DNA of 64,000 nt from Pholiota molesta (Eukaryota > Basidiomycota > Agaricomycetes > Agaricales > Strophariaceae), in NCBI GenBank assembly GCA_014925825.1, contig JACGCK010000033.1, forward strand, positions 248,001 to 312,000. Direction: 5' to 3'. Shown in pieces: positions 36,116 to 47,554 of the stretch. Positions within the stretch are counted from its first letter, which is position 1. Each line of letters begins with the position of its first letter. The notes beneath the pieces are model-generated. The model saw only the letters and a program-made list of their open reading frames with translations, made no database searches and had not been told where the DNA came from. The position numbers were made by a program, and so were the translations under genes.

Positions 36116-37038
36116 TGATGTCATTCACAGAAACTACCCATCTTCCGGGGCGCAATATGATATAAGTAGTTACATCTCTGACTAACTGATAATTTAGAAA
36201 CCACTCTCATGATGCTTAGTGCACCCAGACTGCGCCGCAACCCCCTTGACTGCGATTGCTCTGAATTAAGCACAGGTGTTTCTATCAAGCGAAGATGAAG
36301 ATAGGATAAGGGCGCATGCAGAGGCTAGGCTCTGAAATGCTTATTTGTCTACTTCCCACCTCGAGGAGGTATTATGCTCATATTCCCTTCCTATCAAAAT
36401 AACCCCGTCTTTCAGTTAATGGAGAGTTTACAAGAGCCGATGGTGTCTATGATGCGGCTTAAACGTTTAGACCGCTAGTATTACATGGTGTCTTTGAGAG
36501 ACGAAAGGCTTGTCAATGGGCATGGTTCTCGAATGGCTCGGATGCGAACATCCGTCGGTGAGTTCGGTGAGACTCGGAAATCAGCGTCCCGCTTTGAAGG
36601 CTCGGAGGCGAATATCAGTCAGGCAACGCACTTCACCAATGCGATTTGCCCAAAGACCGTGACCGTATAAGCGGTAAGGGCTGCAAATAGACGCCCATAC
36701 ATCAATATAGAAAGCTAGAATCAGCTAGATCGGCAAAACTCGAGTGCCCACAGAGCCCGCATGACGTATATGTTTTCCGAGTGGATAGGTAAATCATATA
36801 GCCACTAGACGAGATAGATAAATATCTGTCCAACACGCGTAAATGAGAGCCAACTTGAACTTATTTAAATGATGGTTCAGAAAGCACGTTTGAAGTGGAT
36901 CCAAGACGTCTCTCTGTTTCATCAAATCACAAAGTATTGGTAGATTCCATAGCCAATTCGAATCTTTTCTTGTCCCGCTTTATATCATCCCAAGACCCAA
37001 ATAACATTACGATTAAAAATGAGAAAAGAAATGTGGAT
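36116..37038. other. Intergenic region, no gene recognised
   Basis: Between the right duplication arm and the GH105-like gene. Short frames only (for example 36485-36670 and 36895-37254, plus strand), none with recognisable content. Confidence 0.4.
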
Positions 37039-38354
37039 CTAGACCTGACAACCTGGCACGTTGGCTTGTACACAATCCCGCCATGCGGCATAGAGCAGGA
37101 CAACAAAATTGTTCCCTTCAGGACTGCCTTTTGTATACGGATTCCGGTCACCCCATCCAAGGGGATTCACAGCGGGTGTCACCGTTCCATTGATTATATG
37201 TTGGCCGTCCCAAGAGTCGTGCGGACCCCCTCGGCGAACGCGATGTATTTTTGAACATCGCCCGTCGACAGCTGAAGGAATGGTGATTTGCATGACATAG
37301 TTGCGAGTCGGTAGGCGACGCTGGCCAGCATGGAGCTCCCTGAGATCTCGCCGAACCACGTTTGATCGTCCATGTAGTTGCGCAAGAGGCCCTGGTCTGG
37401 CGACGCATTAATGGCGCCGTCGAGAATGGAGCGAACTATGTCGGTGAGGTCGATTATGGCCTCCAATCTCCAGGCTTGCGTTGCTGGGCCTTGGGCGCTG
37501 AAGAGAGATCGGGGTGCTTTTATCAGCGTCGCGAGAACACGCATCGTGCCTGCGGCAGCCCATGCGTTGCCAGTCGACCAGATGCCGGGGTCGTCGCTGA
37601 CTGGGCCCAAGATGTGTGTCCACAGACCCGATGCGTTTACAGGATGGGTTGTTGGCGGAGAAGGATCGGTGGCGGTGGTGTTTGCGACCAGGGCTTGTTG
37701 GTACAAAACGCACTGGTCCGCAGCGGTTTTGAGAATCGTGGCGTTATTTGTGGCTACGCCGTAGTAGGCCAGGAATGGGGAGCCATGTAGATGAAGTCCG
37801 CCCTAGAAAGGAAGCCGCGCAAACATGTTAGTAAAATAAGCGCCCATTGATCATGTGAAGCGCACGTACCAGAGCTCGGCATACTGGGCTCGATGCGAAA
37901 TAGCACCGTTCCACCACCTCGGCGCGTCATTTAGGACGTACGCTATCTCTGCATCGGCGGCTTGGGCGTATGTCGCGTTGGTCTGTCCCAGCAACAGAGC
38001 GAAGACACCTTGGCTTGCGGGATCGCCGACGGCGCCGTTTCCGTTGTTCAGTCCGTTACTGCCGAGCACCATTGTCTTTTGCGCGTAAGTGAGGGAGGGC
38101 GAATCTGCAGGCTGGATAGTGGGCACTGGGAAAGGAGAGTCGCCGTACACCGCGTGGGGCGCGTCGTAAAGCTCGAGCAGAGCCTCCGACGCGGTGCCAA
38201 ACTCCCAGGTGTGCGATGGGAGGGCGACGGCGATGGATACAACGCTTTCGATGTCGAAGCCAGGGGAGAATGGAAACGCCTCAGAAGATGAAGACGATGT
38301 GGACAGGGCCTGGGAGATTAGGGCGGAGAGAACAACGAACGTTCGAAGCGGCAT
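37039..38354 (-). CDS. Secreted six-hairpin glycosidase, GH88/GH105-like, with a C-terminal frame break
   Basis: Family members hydrolyse unsaturated uronyl residues from pectin or related oligosaccharides. The start at 38354 (MPLRTFVVLSALISQALS) is a signal peptide; an upstream Met lies at 38375. Landmarks are LNNGNGAVGDPASQGVFALLLGQ, APRWWNGAISHRAQYAELWADFIYMAPPFLAYYGV (junction of a 60-nt intron near 37806-37870), GLWTHILG, DPGIWSTGNAWAAAGTMRVL and NYMDDQTWFGEISGSSMLASVAYRLAT. The frame then stops at 37194, while the expected ending (NGTVTPAVNPLGWGD, SPEGNNFVVLLYAAWRDCV) continues in another frame to 37039. One missing base in the GGG run at 37209-37211 would explain this. Whether it is a true lesion or a sequence error is open. 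The basidiomycete subgroup is often annotated only as six-hairpin glycosidase. Confidence 0.75.
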
Positions 38355-38375
38355 TTTTTGACCGGCGCGCAACAT

Positions 38376-39426
38376 AAATGCGGTTTTTAAAGAGAGTGTG
38401 TGCTAAGAGCGGGGATACTTCTAGGAGTTTGTATGTTGGTAGAATTACAATTAGCCCATGCTTCTTATAAGAAAAACTATGAAGCGGGGACGCGATGGTG
38501 ACTCGGTATGGAATGAAATCAAGGAAGCGCTGGTGCAATGATGTGTTGATCAATAGTACATAGATAGATGAGCTTAATTCTTCCGACAAGCTCCATGGCT
38601 GCCAAGATGTTTTCCGTGATTGCGGTCCTGCGGATGTGTTCGATGCGAAAAGATGCGAAAGTATCGGAGAAAGTATCGATGATCCGCTCACTGGTGTATT
38701 TTCTGCTACATATGTTTATCTTTCTCTTTAGTGACCACAATATAGTTCTGCAAAGTATCTGACAGTTGGTTGAAGAGAAGATGCCTTTCTGCGCAATGGA
38801 ATTTTTTTCTATCAGATAGAATAAATTCAGTTGATGCATAGGAACACTCTAAGGAGTCGGCAACTTAAAATGCAAGCTTCAGGGAAACGATACTTCTATA
38901 GCGACGGACTTGCAATGCCTGAAGAGTGGACGCGCGTTGCGGCATTTCTTCCAATAGATTCTTACAAACCGAGTTGAGACCGCCCATAATATCCAAAGAG
39001 TGGCCAATTTAAAATACGAGCTTCAGGGAAGATATTGCGCGGAAGGAAGAGCGTCGGATATACAAGGCCGCTATGAGAGCAAACGGTGTAGTTTCTGATG
39101 GGTACTTACGATGCGAGCACTACGATACCTGTTTCACGTAAGAATGAGCACAGCGCTGTAGTAAGTAAGTAGGTCTTGTTCATGCCTATAAGGTTATGTA
39201 GTATCCAACCTCATGCAAACCAGATATCTCTACATTAAGCGCCCAATCATTCAGCTCCGAGGTGATGTGAAATATAACCGGTTAACCGTTGACAGGTGGC
39301 AGGCGCCACGAGCAGAACATGGACCTACAGGCACAAATAAGTGGTCGTCGCACAGTAAGCTGATTCCTTTACACGCTCCGTTCTAAGGAAACGCGCTACG
39401 CCTGGAAAGTTGAAACGCCCTCTCTC
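38376..39426. other. Intergenic region, no gene recognised
   Basis: Contains the promoter of the GH105-like gene on its left. A minus-strand frame at 38519-38839 has no identifiable content. Confidence 0.35.
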
Positions 39427-40003
39427 CTAAATTTCAGGCCATAACGCAGTAACGGCAGGGTTGACCATTACGGCCATCTGAGGCCGTGATTGATTTGAGT
39501 GTTTAGCAGTCCTGCGTATCAAAGTAACCTCATATATAGACGGTAAGTTGGACCCTGAATCTGCATGCGCGGCTCTGGGAGGGTGCGTCTTCGCGATCAC
39601 AGAACGGAACTGAGGAACCGTTGGAAGATGGAACTGTAGGGGGCGTCGGTCGATAAAGCCCTTGCCGGCTCGCCAACGCCAACGGTCATTTGAGCTTTCT
39701 GAACGCATGGGGCGGGCTGCTTTCCGGTGATGATCATCATGATTTGCGAGCGGGCCCAGCGGAGCGAGCCTTGGTGACTCTGATCGCGAGCGTGTGTGAT
39801 GCCAGGTATGGCCGGGCGGTAAACGGCGAGCGGAAGCATGCTGCTCTGGTTGGGGTGCTTATGCTTAGGTTTATTACGGAGGAATAGACGAGGCGCGCGG
39901 CCGCTGTGTGGAGGGCGGCGTAGTGAGATAGAACAGAGGGCAAGGAGGTGCGTCGTTCGATGTCGGGTATTTCGGGGGGATTAGGATTCATCGACGACGA
40001 CAT
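39427..40003 (-). pseudogene. Possible F-box-like gene fragment
   Basis: The frame at 39737-40003 carries LHTAAARLVYSSVINLSIS and FTARPYLASHTLAIRV. This resembles the region just after the F-box in the neighbouring gene (GEAERLLYTSVKL, RRPYLVQRLHTLVM). No complete LRR-like body follows, and frames below 39700 do not align. It may be a decayed paralogue or the 5' part of a gene I cannot assemble. Confidence 0.3.
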
Positions 40004-40034
40004 CTGAACCTCAGTTGGAGGTCGTCTGCCCTGT

Positions 40035-41247
40035 TTATAGTAGGATATCTAGGTCCGATGGCTCGGTGGACAGGAGACTGCATGTGACATGAATACCATC
40101 TGGTGTTCTCCTATATTCGATTATGGTGTCTTCGATAATGAGAATCAGTCGTTTCAATGTCGGCAGCATGATCATAGTCGTTGTAGCCACTCTGCGACGT
40201 CCTTTGGGGGTTCGAAAGTCGGTGTAAGCGCTGACCTTGGGCAGGTTATTGTCAACAGGGCGAAGCATTGTGGGGCGGAGAACCAGCGTTTCGAGTTGGG
40301 TGAAAGGCAGGTGAAGCACTGGGGTAACAAAGGGGTCTTGCTGTTCCTCGTCCTGAAAATTTGGATGAACATGGAGTGTCTGGCGCAAGGCGAAAGGAAA
40401 AGGTACGCACTTCAAGACTATAGTCCATCACGCGCAGACAGCGGATGTGAGGTAAATGAATCGCAAGTCCAAAAAGGAAGATCGACATCTGCAGCCCCCC
40501 GGGACGACCCTCATACCGCTGTATGCTCAGCATCCTCAGCGTGCCCTTGCGGCCAAGTTGCGCCTTCAGCTGAGTAAGCATCGTTAGTTCCTCCGACTCT
40601 GATAATCTGGCCCAGTGCAGCTGCAGCCACTCGAGGTTGTTTGGGAACCTATGCAATTCACTTAGCTCCTTCATAGAGTCAGTAGAGCAACTGAGGCGCT
40701 TTAGGTTCTTCAGGTCGGGTATTGCCGTTTCGAGGCGTTTTTGAGTTATATCCCCGCAGTCCATTACTAGGGTTTCGATGGTCGGCTGGGTGTGCAGGAA
40801 ATATATCAACAAGTGTTGCTGGAAATACGAGTTCACAAAGGTCTTCAGCTTGAATTTGTGGCCGTTAATGATCCAGACCTGCACCGCCTCGTCGTTCGTG
40901 GGCTGCATTTGCGGTGGACGCTCGCCGAGGACATGCAGGTGGCGGAGGTTCGTCGCGAGATGCAGCATCTTCGATATGCGCTCGAGCTCGTCGGCGTCGA
41001 GGTCCAACTGGGGCGGCATCAGCATTACGAGGGTGTGCAGACGCTGCACGAGATAGGGCCGGCGGATGGCGGCGAGGCAGAAGGAGCGGAACTTGCGTTT
41101 GCGGTGTAGCTTGACGGAAGTGTAGAGGAGGCGCTCGGCCTCTCCGCGGAAGGCGCGCGATACGGCGCAGAGACTGTGGAGGTCGCGTCGTTGGACGTTC
41201 TGGCAGATGAGGCCGCATATTTCTGGGGGAACGACTCGAGTGGCCAT
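40035..41247 (-). CDS. F-box-like protein
   Basis: The start at 41247 (MATRVVPPEICGLICQNVQRRDLHSLCAVSRAF) opens with a degenerate F-box typical of expanded agaricomycete families, whose members serve as substrate receptors of SCF ubiquitin ligases. A Leu-rich body of irregular repeats follows (LATNLRHLHVLGE, TIETLVMDCGDI, LKNLKRLSCSTD, NNLEWLQLHWARL, LPHIRCLRVMDYSLE). A 58-nt intron at 40353-40410 joins SLE to DEEQQDPFVTPVLHLPFTQ, and the frame ends LDILL at 40035. The product is about 370 residues. Its target is unknown. It is head to head with MSH2, with about 200 bp between the two starts. Confidence 0.7.
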
Positions 41248-41450
41248 CGCTGTAATTAAAAAGCTAAAAAGAGTCGGAGGAACATGAAATACACGTGTGG
41301 TCACATCACATGGCATGGGTCACGCCATAATGATGCCAATTTCAAATGTGGAGACCTCTGTAACATTGCAGCCATGTACGGAAAGGAACGAGACGCAGAA
41401 CAAGACGCCACAGGTCATTTCCATCCCATCCTCACCCCAAATGTTGTTTC
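41248..41450. promoter_or_regulatory. Shared divergent promoter region of the F-box-like gene and MSH2
   Basis: Only 203 bp separate the two start codons on opposite strands, so the core promoters must lie here. No TATA box was picked out. The stretch before MSH2 is C-rich, as in many basidiomycete promoters. Confidence 0.45.
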
Positions 41451-44400
41451 ATGCCCTTTCTAGATACCACCGACCCCGGCTTCATCACTTTCTTCCACAA
41501 GCTCCCCGCAAAATCCCCCAGTTCCGGCACCCTGCGCCTGTTTTCGCGCACCAGCGCAGGCGACACCTACTACGCTGCCTATGGCCCCGACGCCACCTTC
41601 GTTGCACAGCATGTCTACCATACCAACTCCGTCCTCAAATACCTCGGCGTGGGGGGCCGTGCGGCGGGGCTGGCCAGCGTGTCTCTGAAGACCTCCGTGG
41701 CGCATGCGCTGTTGAGGGATGCACTGACCACCAAGCAGTTGCGTATCGAGATATGGGCTCCGGAGCCAGGCCAGGGAAAGAAAGTCACCAAGTTCCGTCT
41801 CGAGAAAGAGGTGCGATACTCTTGTGTTTGTTCGCCGTAGCGTTCTGCTCCAACGGTTGGTTGGATTTTGTAGGCGTCCCCTGGAAACTTGCAAGCTGTT
41901 GAGGACCTTCTTTTCGACAACTCCGACTTCGTCTCTGCGCCTATTGTTATGGCCATCAAGTTGGCTTCAGCGCCAATCGACCCTCTTTCGTCACAGGCAA
42001 GGCTGAGGTCCATAGGCGCCGCTTTCGCGGACACAGCCAGCAGGGAGCTCGGGATGTCGGAGTTTATTGATAACGACTTGTTTTCAAACCTCGAGGTGTG
42101 TCTAACGACTCGTCGACTATATGCGCACATCTGAAGACTTGCTGCAGTCTCTCATCATCCAGCTGTCTGTAAAAGAAGCTATCATCCCAACGGGTACTGC
42201 GAGCGGAACGACCGACCGCGACATCGACTTGAATAAATTAAAAGCAGTCCTGGATCGTTGTGGGGTTGTCGTCACTGAACGCAAACCAAGCAGGTTTATT
42301 TATCTCATGCCAAGACATATCGCCATTGACAGAGTCTTCCAGGCGAATTTACTGTCAAAAATCTCGCTTACGATCTCCCTCGACTTTTGAAGGACCCAAC
42401 TGCATCTTCATCGTCTGCCGATGCTAATGCCACCATTCGTGCGTCCCAAATTCGTGCGTCACTGCATACATTCGACTGATTGCATATCCATAGCGCAACT
42501 CTCACTCACCACCGCTTCCGCGGCGCTCTCCGCCCTGCTTCTCTATCTTTCTCTCCTCAACGACCCTACTAACCACGGCATGTACACGATACGCACCCAC
42601 GATCTTTCCCAATACATGAAGTTGGATGCGAGTGCACTGCGGGCGCTTAATCTCGTGGGAAGTGGTCCCAAAATGGTGCGTCGCTCTTTTCCTCTTGAAA
42701 TATAGCCTGTTTGAACGAATTTTTTTTGTTTTGTGCAGGGCGCAAATCAGAACACAACCCTCTTCGGAATTTTGAATAAATGCAAGACATCGCAAGGCTC
42801 CCGACTATTGGGGACTTGGCTAAAGCAGCCATTGGTCAACCTGCATGAGATTCGTGCGTTTCAAGGCTTACTTCCGTCTTTGGTTGTCTCAAGTAACTTT
42901 TGTCGTTAGATAAACGCCAGAACCTCGTTGAGATTTTTTGCAATGACATGAACACGCGCAGAACGCTTCAGGTATATGCTCACTCAGATAAGCTTTTCCT
43001 GTCCCTCATCGTTTGGTCTTTTAGGACGAGTACCTGAAGGCGATGCCGGATCTCAGTCGGATTTGCAAACGGTTGTTGAAATCTGTGGCATCACTCGAGG
43101 ATGTCGTGCGCGTGTATCAAGCAATCTTGAAGGTAATATAATTCACTTTTCTGGAACAATAAATCTCTCATCAAATGAATGATTGTCTAGCTTCCTGGAA
43201 TGACCGAAGCTCTAGATGCCATCCAAGATGACGACGAGACCGACAATTCAAGAACTTCCTTACTGGCGGAATCATATCTGAATGCGCTCAAGGTGAGCTC
43301 TCCCCTAAGTATGGCGCGTACTCCACAGGTGGCTCATCTTTGTTCTTGTTAGGAATGCGGTGCGAGCCTGGAGAAGTACGGCGAGATGGTCGAGCAGACG
43401 CTGGACCTCGACCAGCTGGACGGGCATAACTACGTCATCAAGCCGGACTACGATCCGAAGCTGCAGGAGCTCGCGGAGAAATTGAAACAGGTGCGTGTTT
43501 CTCGCTCGCTCTGCCGTTCCGCGGCTGGATGCGCGGGGTGGATGGATTGGATGGGTGGATGGATGCTGACGACGATTGGTTGGGTGGGCAGGTGCGCGAT
43601 GGGCTGGACGAGGAGCACGGCAAGGCGGGCGAGGACCTGGGCCTGGAGCTGGATAAGAAGCTGCATCTGGAGAATAACCAGGTGTATGGGTATTGTTTCC
43701 GCCTGACGAAGAACGTACGTCCTGGTTGGGCTGTTTCTCTTCGACGGACGGACTGGGGCTGACCACCGTATGTTGTACTGACTTGTAGGACGCGAAGAAC
43801 CTGTCTAAGCGGTACATCGAGCTGGGGACCAATAAGAGCGGCGTGTATTTCACGACGAAGAATCTGAAGCAGCATGCGGAGGATTTCAAGGAGATCTCGG
43901 CGACGTATGCGCGCACGCAGAGCGGGTTGGTGAAGCAGGTGATCGAGATTGCAGGTGGGAGGGTGGTTGTTTTGGGTGTTTGTCTGGATGTGGTCTGACC
44001 TCTTTTTTGAAGCAACGTATGCGCCGGTGCTCGAGACGCTCAATAATATATTGGCGCATCTGGATGTCATCTTGAGGTTAGTCGAATGGATGTCTTATAC
44101 AACGGTGTGCTGAACTTGATTCGATGGTCAGCTTCGCCCATGTATCGGTGACCGCGGAATATGTCAAACCGAATGTCGCAGAGAAAGGTGCGAATCTTCC
44201 GAAGGCTGGGTTGTCTTAAAGTATTGAATTGAATGTTTTCAAGGTTCGGGAAGCCTCGTCCTGAAACAAGCAAGGCACCCTTGCCTTGAAGTGCAGGATG
44301 GGATCACATTCATTGCGAATGATGTTGAGATGATCAAGGGTATGTCTTTGATGCTCATTATAGGATGGCCTCTCTTATTGACCGTATTTGTGCAGATGAA

Positions 44401-45690
44401 AGTGAATTCCAGATAATCAGTGAGCTGAACGCTTTACGTACTCTCGTCAATTGTGTCGCTGACAGTTGAATCAGCTGGGCCAAACATGGGCGGAAAATCA
44501 ACGTATATTCGTCAGGTCAGTGAGAGTCTCCCAAACGCCGCCCGTTCCTTCGTTTTCATACGAAGTTTGTTCGTTAAGGTCGGAGTCATCGCACTCATGG
44601 CGCAGATAGGCTGCTTTGTGCCTTGCGACGAAGCCCAAATGCCTGTGTTCGATTCCATCCTCTGCAGAGTCGGTGCCGGCGACAGTCAATTGAAGGGTGT
44701 TTCGACGTTCATGGCTGAGATGCTGGAAACTGCAACTATTCTCCGAGTGGGTTTTCTCTTTCTCTTTAATCACCAGCGTGCTCTTATGCTTCGTCTCCTA
44801 GTCTGCAACGAAGGATTCGTTGGTCATTATTGATGAGCTGGGCCGAGGTAAGCTTTTCTTTTTGGGCTAACGGTATTGAATACCATGTTGAGTGTTTGCC
44901 AGGAACATCTACATATGACGGCTTTGGTCTCGCGTGGGCGATCTCGGAGTAAATGGGTGTTTTCTTCATATCCGAGACGACAACTGACCGTACATCCTTG
45001 TCCAGGTACATCGCATCGCAGATCCACGCCTTTTGTCTGTTCGCGACCCATTTCCACGAGTTGACGAACTTGGATCAGCAGATCCCGCATGTGAAGAACC
45101 TGCACGTCGTCGCGCATGTATCGCAGTCAGATAAAACCACCCGAGATCAAGACATCACTCTGCTGTATAAAGTTGAACCTGGTAGCTATTCTCTTGCTCG
45201 ACTTGACGCCGTTTATGTCTGACCTCGCTCTTTTCGTAGGCATTTCCGATCAGAGTCTGGGTATACATGTTGCTCAACTTGCCAACTTCCCCGAGGATGT
45301 AGTCAAGGTAAGTTCCAATGTGTGATATAATTTGTATGGTTTGATTAAATGTGCCGAAAGCTTGCTAGAAAAAATGCCCAAGAACTTGAGGATTTTAATG
45401 AAGGTAATGTTTGAGATCTTTTGTATATAAACCCTTGCATTTACTCAAAGATAAATGCAGAACATCCAGATAATACCTTCCCACCGGAGGTTATTGATTC
45501 AGGTATTAGTACTATGGAAACCTTTTTCAAGAAATGGGCTTCGGAAACCAGAGAAGATGGCGAGGATGTGATTATGGATGATGGTTCTGACTCTAATACT
45601 CAGTTGGAGGAACTTAAAAAACATATAGAGGCACTGAGACCAGCTATTGAGAGCAATCCTTGGCTGCAATCTATTATTACTACCTTTTGA
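41451..45690 (+). CDS. MSH2: DNA mismatch repair ATPase MSH2
   Basis: Forms MutS-alpha with MSH6 and MutS-beta with MSH3 to recognise mismatches and loops in the nucleus. The start at 41451 ([19 protein letters not shown]) gives the N-terminal mismatch-binding-like domain; an upstream ATG at 41441 is out of frame. Later come the connector domain ([11 protein letters not shown]), the lever ([32 protein letters not shown]), the clamp ([19 protein letters not shown]), and the ATPase with Walker [14 protein letters not shown] at about 44480, the mutS signature STFMAEM, Walker [17 protein letters not shown] and the FATHFHEL motif. The C-terminus (MQ-type MSH6/MSH3 contact region) ends at 45690 with LQSIITTF. 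About 20 introns of 45-70 nt; joins checked by eye stay in frame. The acceptor before Walker A is the later AG (TTGAATCAG), giving IITGPNMGG. Confidence 0.92.
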
Positions 45691-45768
45691 TTTGTATAAT
45701 ATATTTTTGATAATTGTCTATAAGGTAGGGGGGCCTTTAGATACTAGCTATCTTATGTAGTTTAGTTA

Positions 45769-46091
45769 CAGCTACTTTCATATTGATAGGCTGGAATTTT
45801 GAAAATAAGTAGATGGACAGGTGGACCTCAAATTTTAAGCTTAGCACAATGACTAAGCTACTAAGGTGGCAACAACAAGGTATAAAGAAATAATAGGAAA
45901 GGTTTGGTGATGTACAGAAAAGAAGGACTTACCATGGCATCTAATGAATTCAGAAGCCTGGGATAACCAGCCACCACAGGAGCAATCCCCCCCAAACATT
46001 GTGCCTAGCCGGTGGTTGGAGTTTAGTGCAAGATTTAGACTCCACGTGCATCTATTTTCAAAATTCCAGCCTATCAATATGAAAGTAGCTG
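45769..46091. mobile_element. 323-bp MITE with TA target duplication (Tc1/mariner-like)
   Basis: The left end from 45769 and the inverted right end to 46091 share about 40 bp almost perfectly, opening CAGCTACTTTCATATTGATA. Partial inverted similarity continues another 40 bp. TA dinucleotides flank both ends (45767-45768 and 46092-46093). No coding capacity. It sits 78 bp past the MSH2 stop, within its 3' flank. Confidence 0.8.
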
Positions 46092-46146
46092 TAATAAATG
46101 ATGAGCTCAATTACATCCACTAGGGCAACTAGATTCTCATGTGGAT

Positions 46147-46209
46147 TAGTGTGGCTAGCGTGTAGCTAGCATGAGTCACGTGCACACTAGCCCATGCTAG
46201 CCCACACTA
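46147..46209. repeat. Imperfect hairpin of GCTAGC-rich sequence
   Basis: Left arm TAGTGTGGCTAGCGTGTAGC and right arm ending GCTAGCCCACACTA are inverted around AGTCACGTGCAC. The structure is about 63 bp. No flanking duplication was found. Confidence 0.5.
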
Positions 46210-46930
46210 GCAAACATCATTTGCCCAATTCCCAATGCTGTGTGGCCTTGAGAGTTGGTTCAACTGTACTACTAGTACTAGGTGTATTGTAGATATACTG
46301 GCTTCATAAAAATATTACTTTCCAAATTTCTTTGGGCCAAGAGAGTCAGAAAATAGATTATCTAATATCTAGTAACTTATGGACTTTAAATGCTTATTAT
46401 CACTCCTAAAACACTTCTGTATCATTATTTCTCTTGGTATTCAGTCCAATAGATAATATGCTCTCCAAATATATGTTTTGTTTAGATGTTTAGTTCATGT
46501 AGTGGGCACACAGACCAGAATTAGTGCTAAGACAAATCTGTCATATGTTATATTATTTCTGTGACACATAATTATTCACAATGCAGCCAACAGATGTTTT
46601 GTCATCCAAGACAGCCAAATAGATCCATGGAAAAATGTAAAATCCCAGTGAAAACTGATTCTGGATAGATCTGGAGAGGGGGGAATGTTTCTTGGAAAAT
46701 CTGGGACAATCTGTAGAAATCCATGTAAATCTGTTCTGGCCATTTCTGTCAAGCTTTTGAATTACTTCAAACTAAAATAATGACATCATATGCATTTGTA
46801 CTCCCCAAAAATTAGATTCCCTTGCTCTATACTTGTTGTACATTTGTAAACTAAAGACCAGAGTCCCCATGGATATCATGTTATCAGCACTCTGCACCAC
46901 CCTTGCCCACCAAAAATCTACTAGTGCATT

Positions 46931-47191
46931 TGAAAGACCACTCCGTATGGAGTGGAATACACTGAAATGAAGCGAGGTTCGATGACTTACGGAATCGGAC
47001 CGAAAAAGACAGGATCAAGTTGTGGATTTATTGAGTTTGGGTAAGAGCGGTGTCTATGAGAAGAGGAGGGATGAGATGTGTGTGTGGTATGGTAAGAGTA
47101 GGTGTATATCGGAAGGAAGAGGTAAGTACTAAATGGATGGACGCGTCGTATGTATCTACTGGTGTAAGGTCAGGTGACGGCCATCCTTACA
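46931..47191 (-). repeat. 3' LTR of the chromovirus
   Basis: 261 bp. Compared with the 265-bp 5' LTR it shows 2 substitutions and 4 single-base deletions by eye. Flanked outside by GCATT. Confidence 0.92.
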
Positions 47192-47359
47192 CTGCTCCCC
47201 CCAAAGTAAAATCGAGAGCAGATAGAAGAAAAAAATAAAAAATAAAGCAATGCAATACAAAGATAAATGAGAAAATAGAAAAAAATCCTTTCACGGGTGC
47301 ATTAAAAACCCCGTAGGGAAAAGCTACCGCAGGCAAAATATGAGAAGAAAAAAAGTACA

Positions 47360-47554
47360 TTACAAGAAAGGATTGCCCCCAGGTCGGTCGGCCCAGTACT
47401 TGTCTAATGCCTCATTTTTGTCCAGATATTCACCGGCGATCCAGCGGTCTTCTTCGGGCCCTTCACCAACCCATCGTACCAAGTAATGAACTTTAGAACC
47501 GATTTTCTTATGGTCTACAAATTTCTCCACGTAATATTCGTCGAAACCGTCCAC
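47360..47554 (-). CDS. Chromodomain of the retrotransposon integrase
   Basis: Encodes DEYYVEKFVDHKKIGSKVHY, LVRWVGEGPEEDRWIAGEYL and a short tail. This is a typical chromodomain with the aromatic cage pattern Y..W..W. In fungal chromoviruses it steers integration to marked heterochromatin. It overlaps the end of the integrase frame in another frame, which reflects a frame break. Confidence 0.85.
   Translation of the reverse strand: MDGFDEYYVEKFVDHKKIGSKVHYLVRWVGEGPEEDRWIAGEYLDKNEALDKYWADRPGGNPFL

Noticed and set aside
23791..36445. Shared 16-bp word ACAAGAGCCGATGGTG at 23791 and 36430
   Set aside because: Same orientation although the surrounding duplication is inverted, and no flanking similarity; probably chance or an unrelated small repeat.
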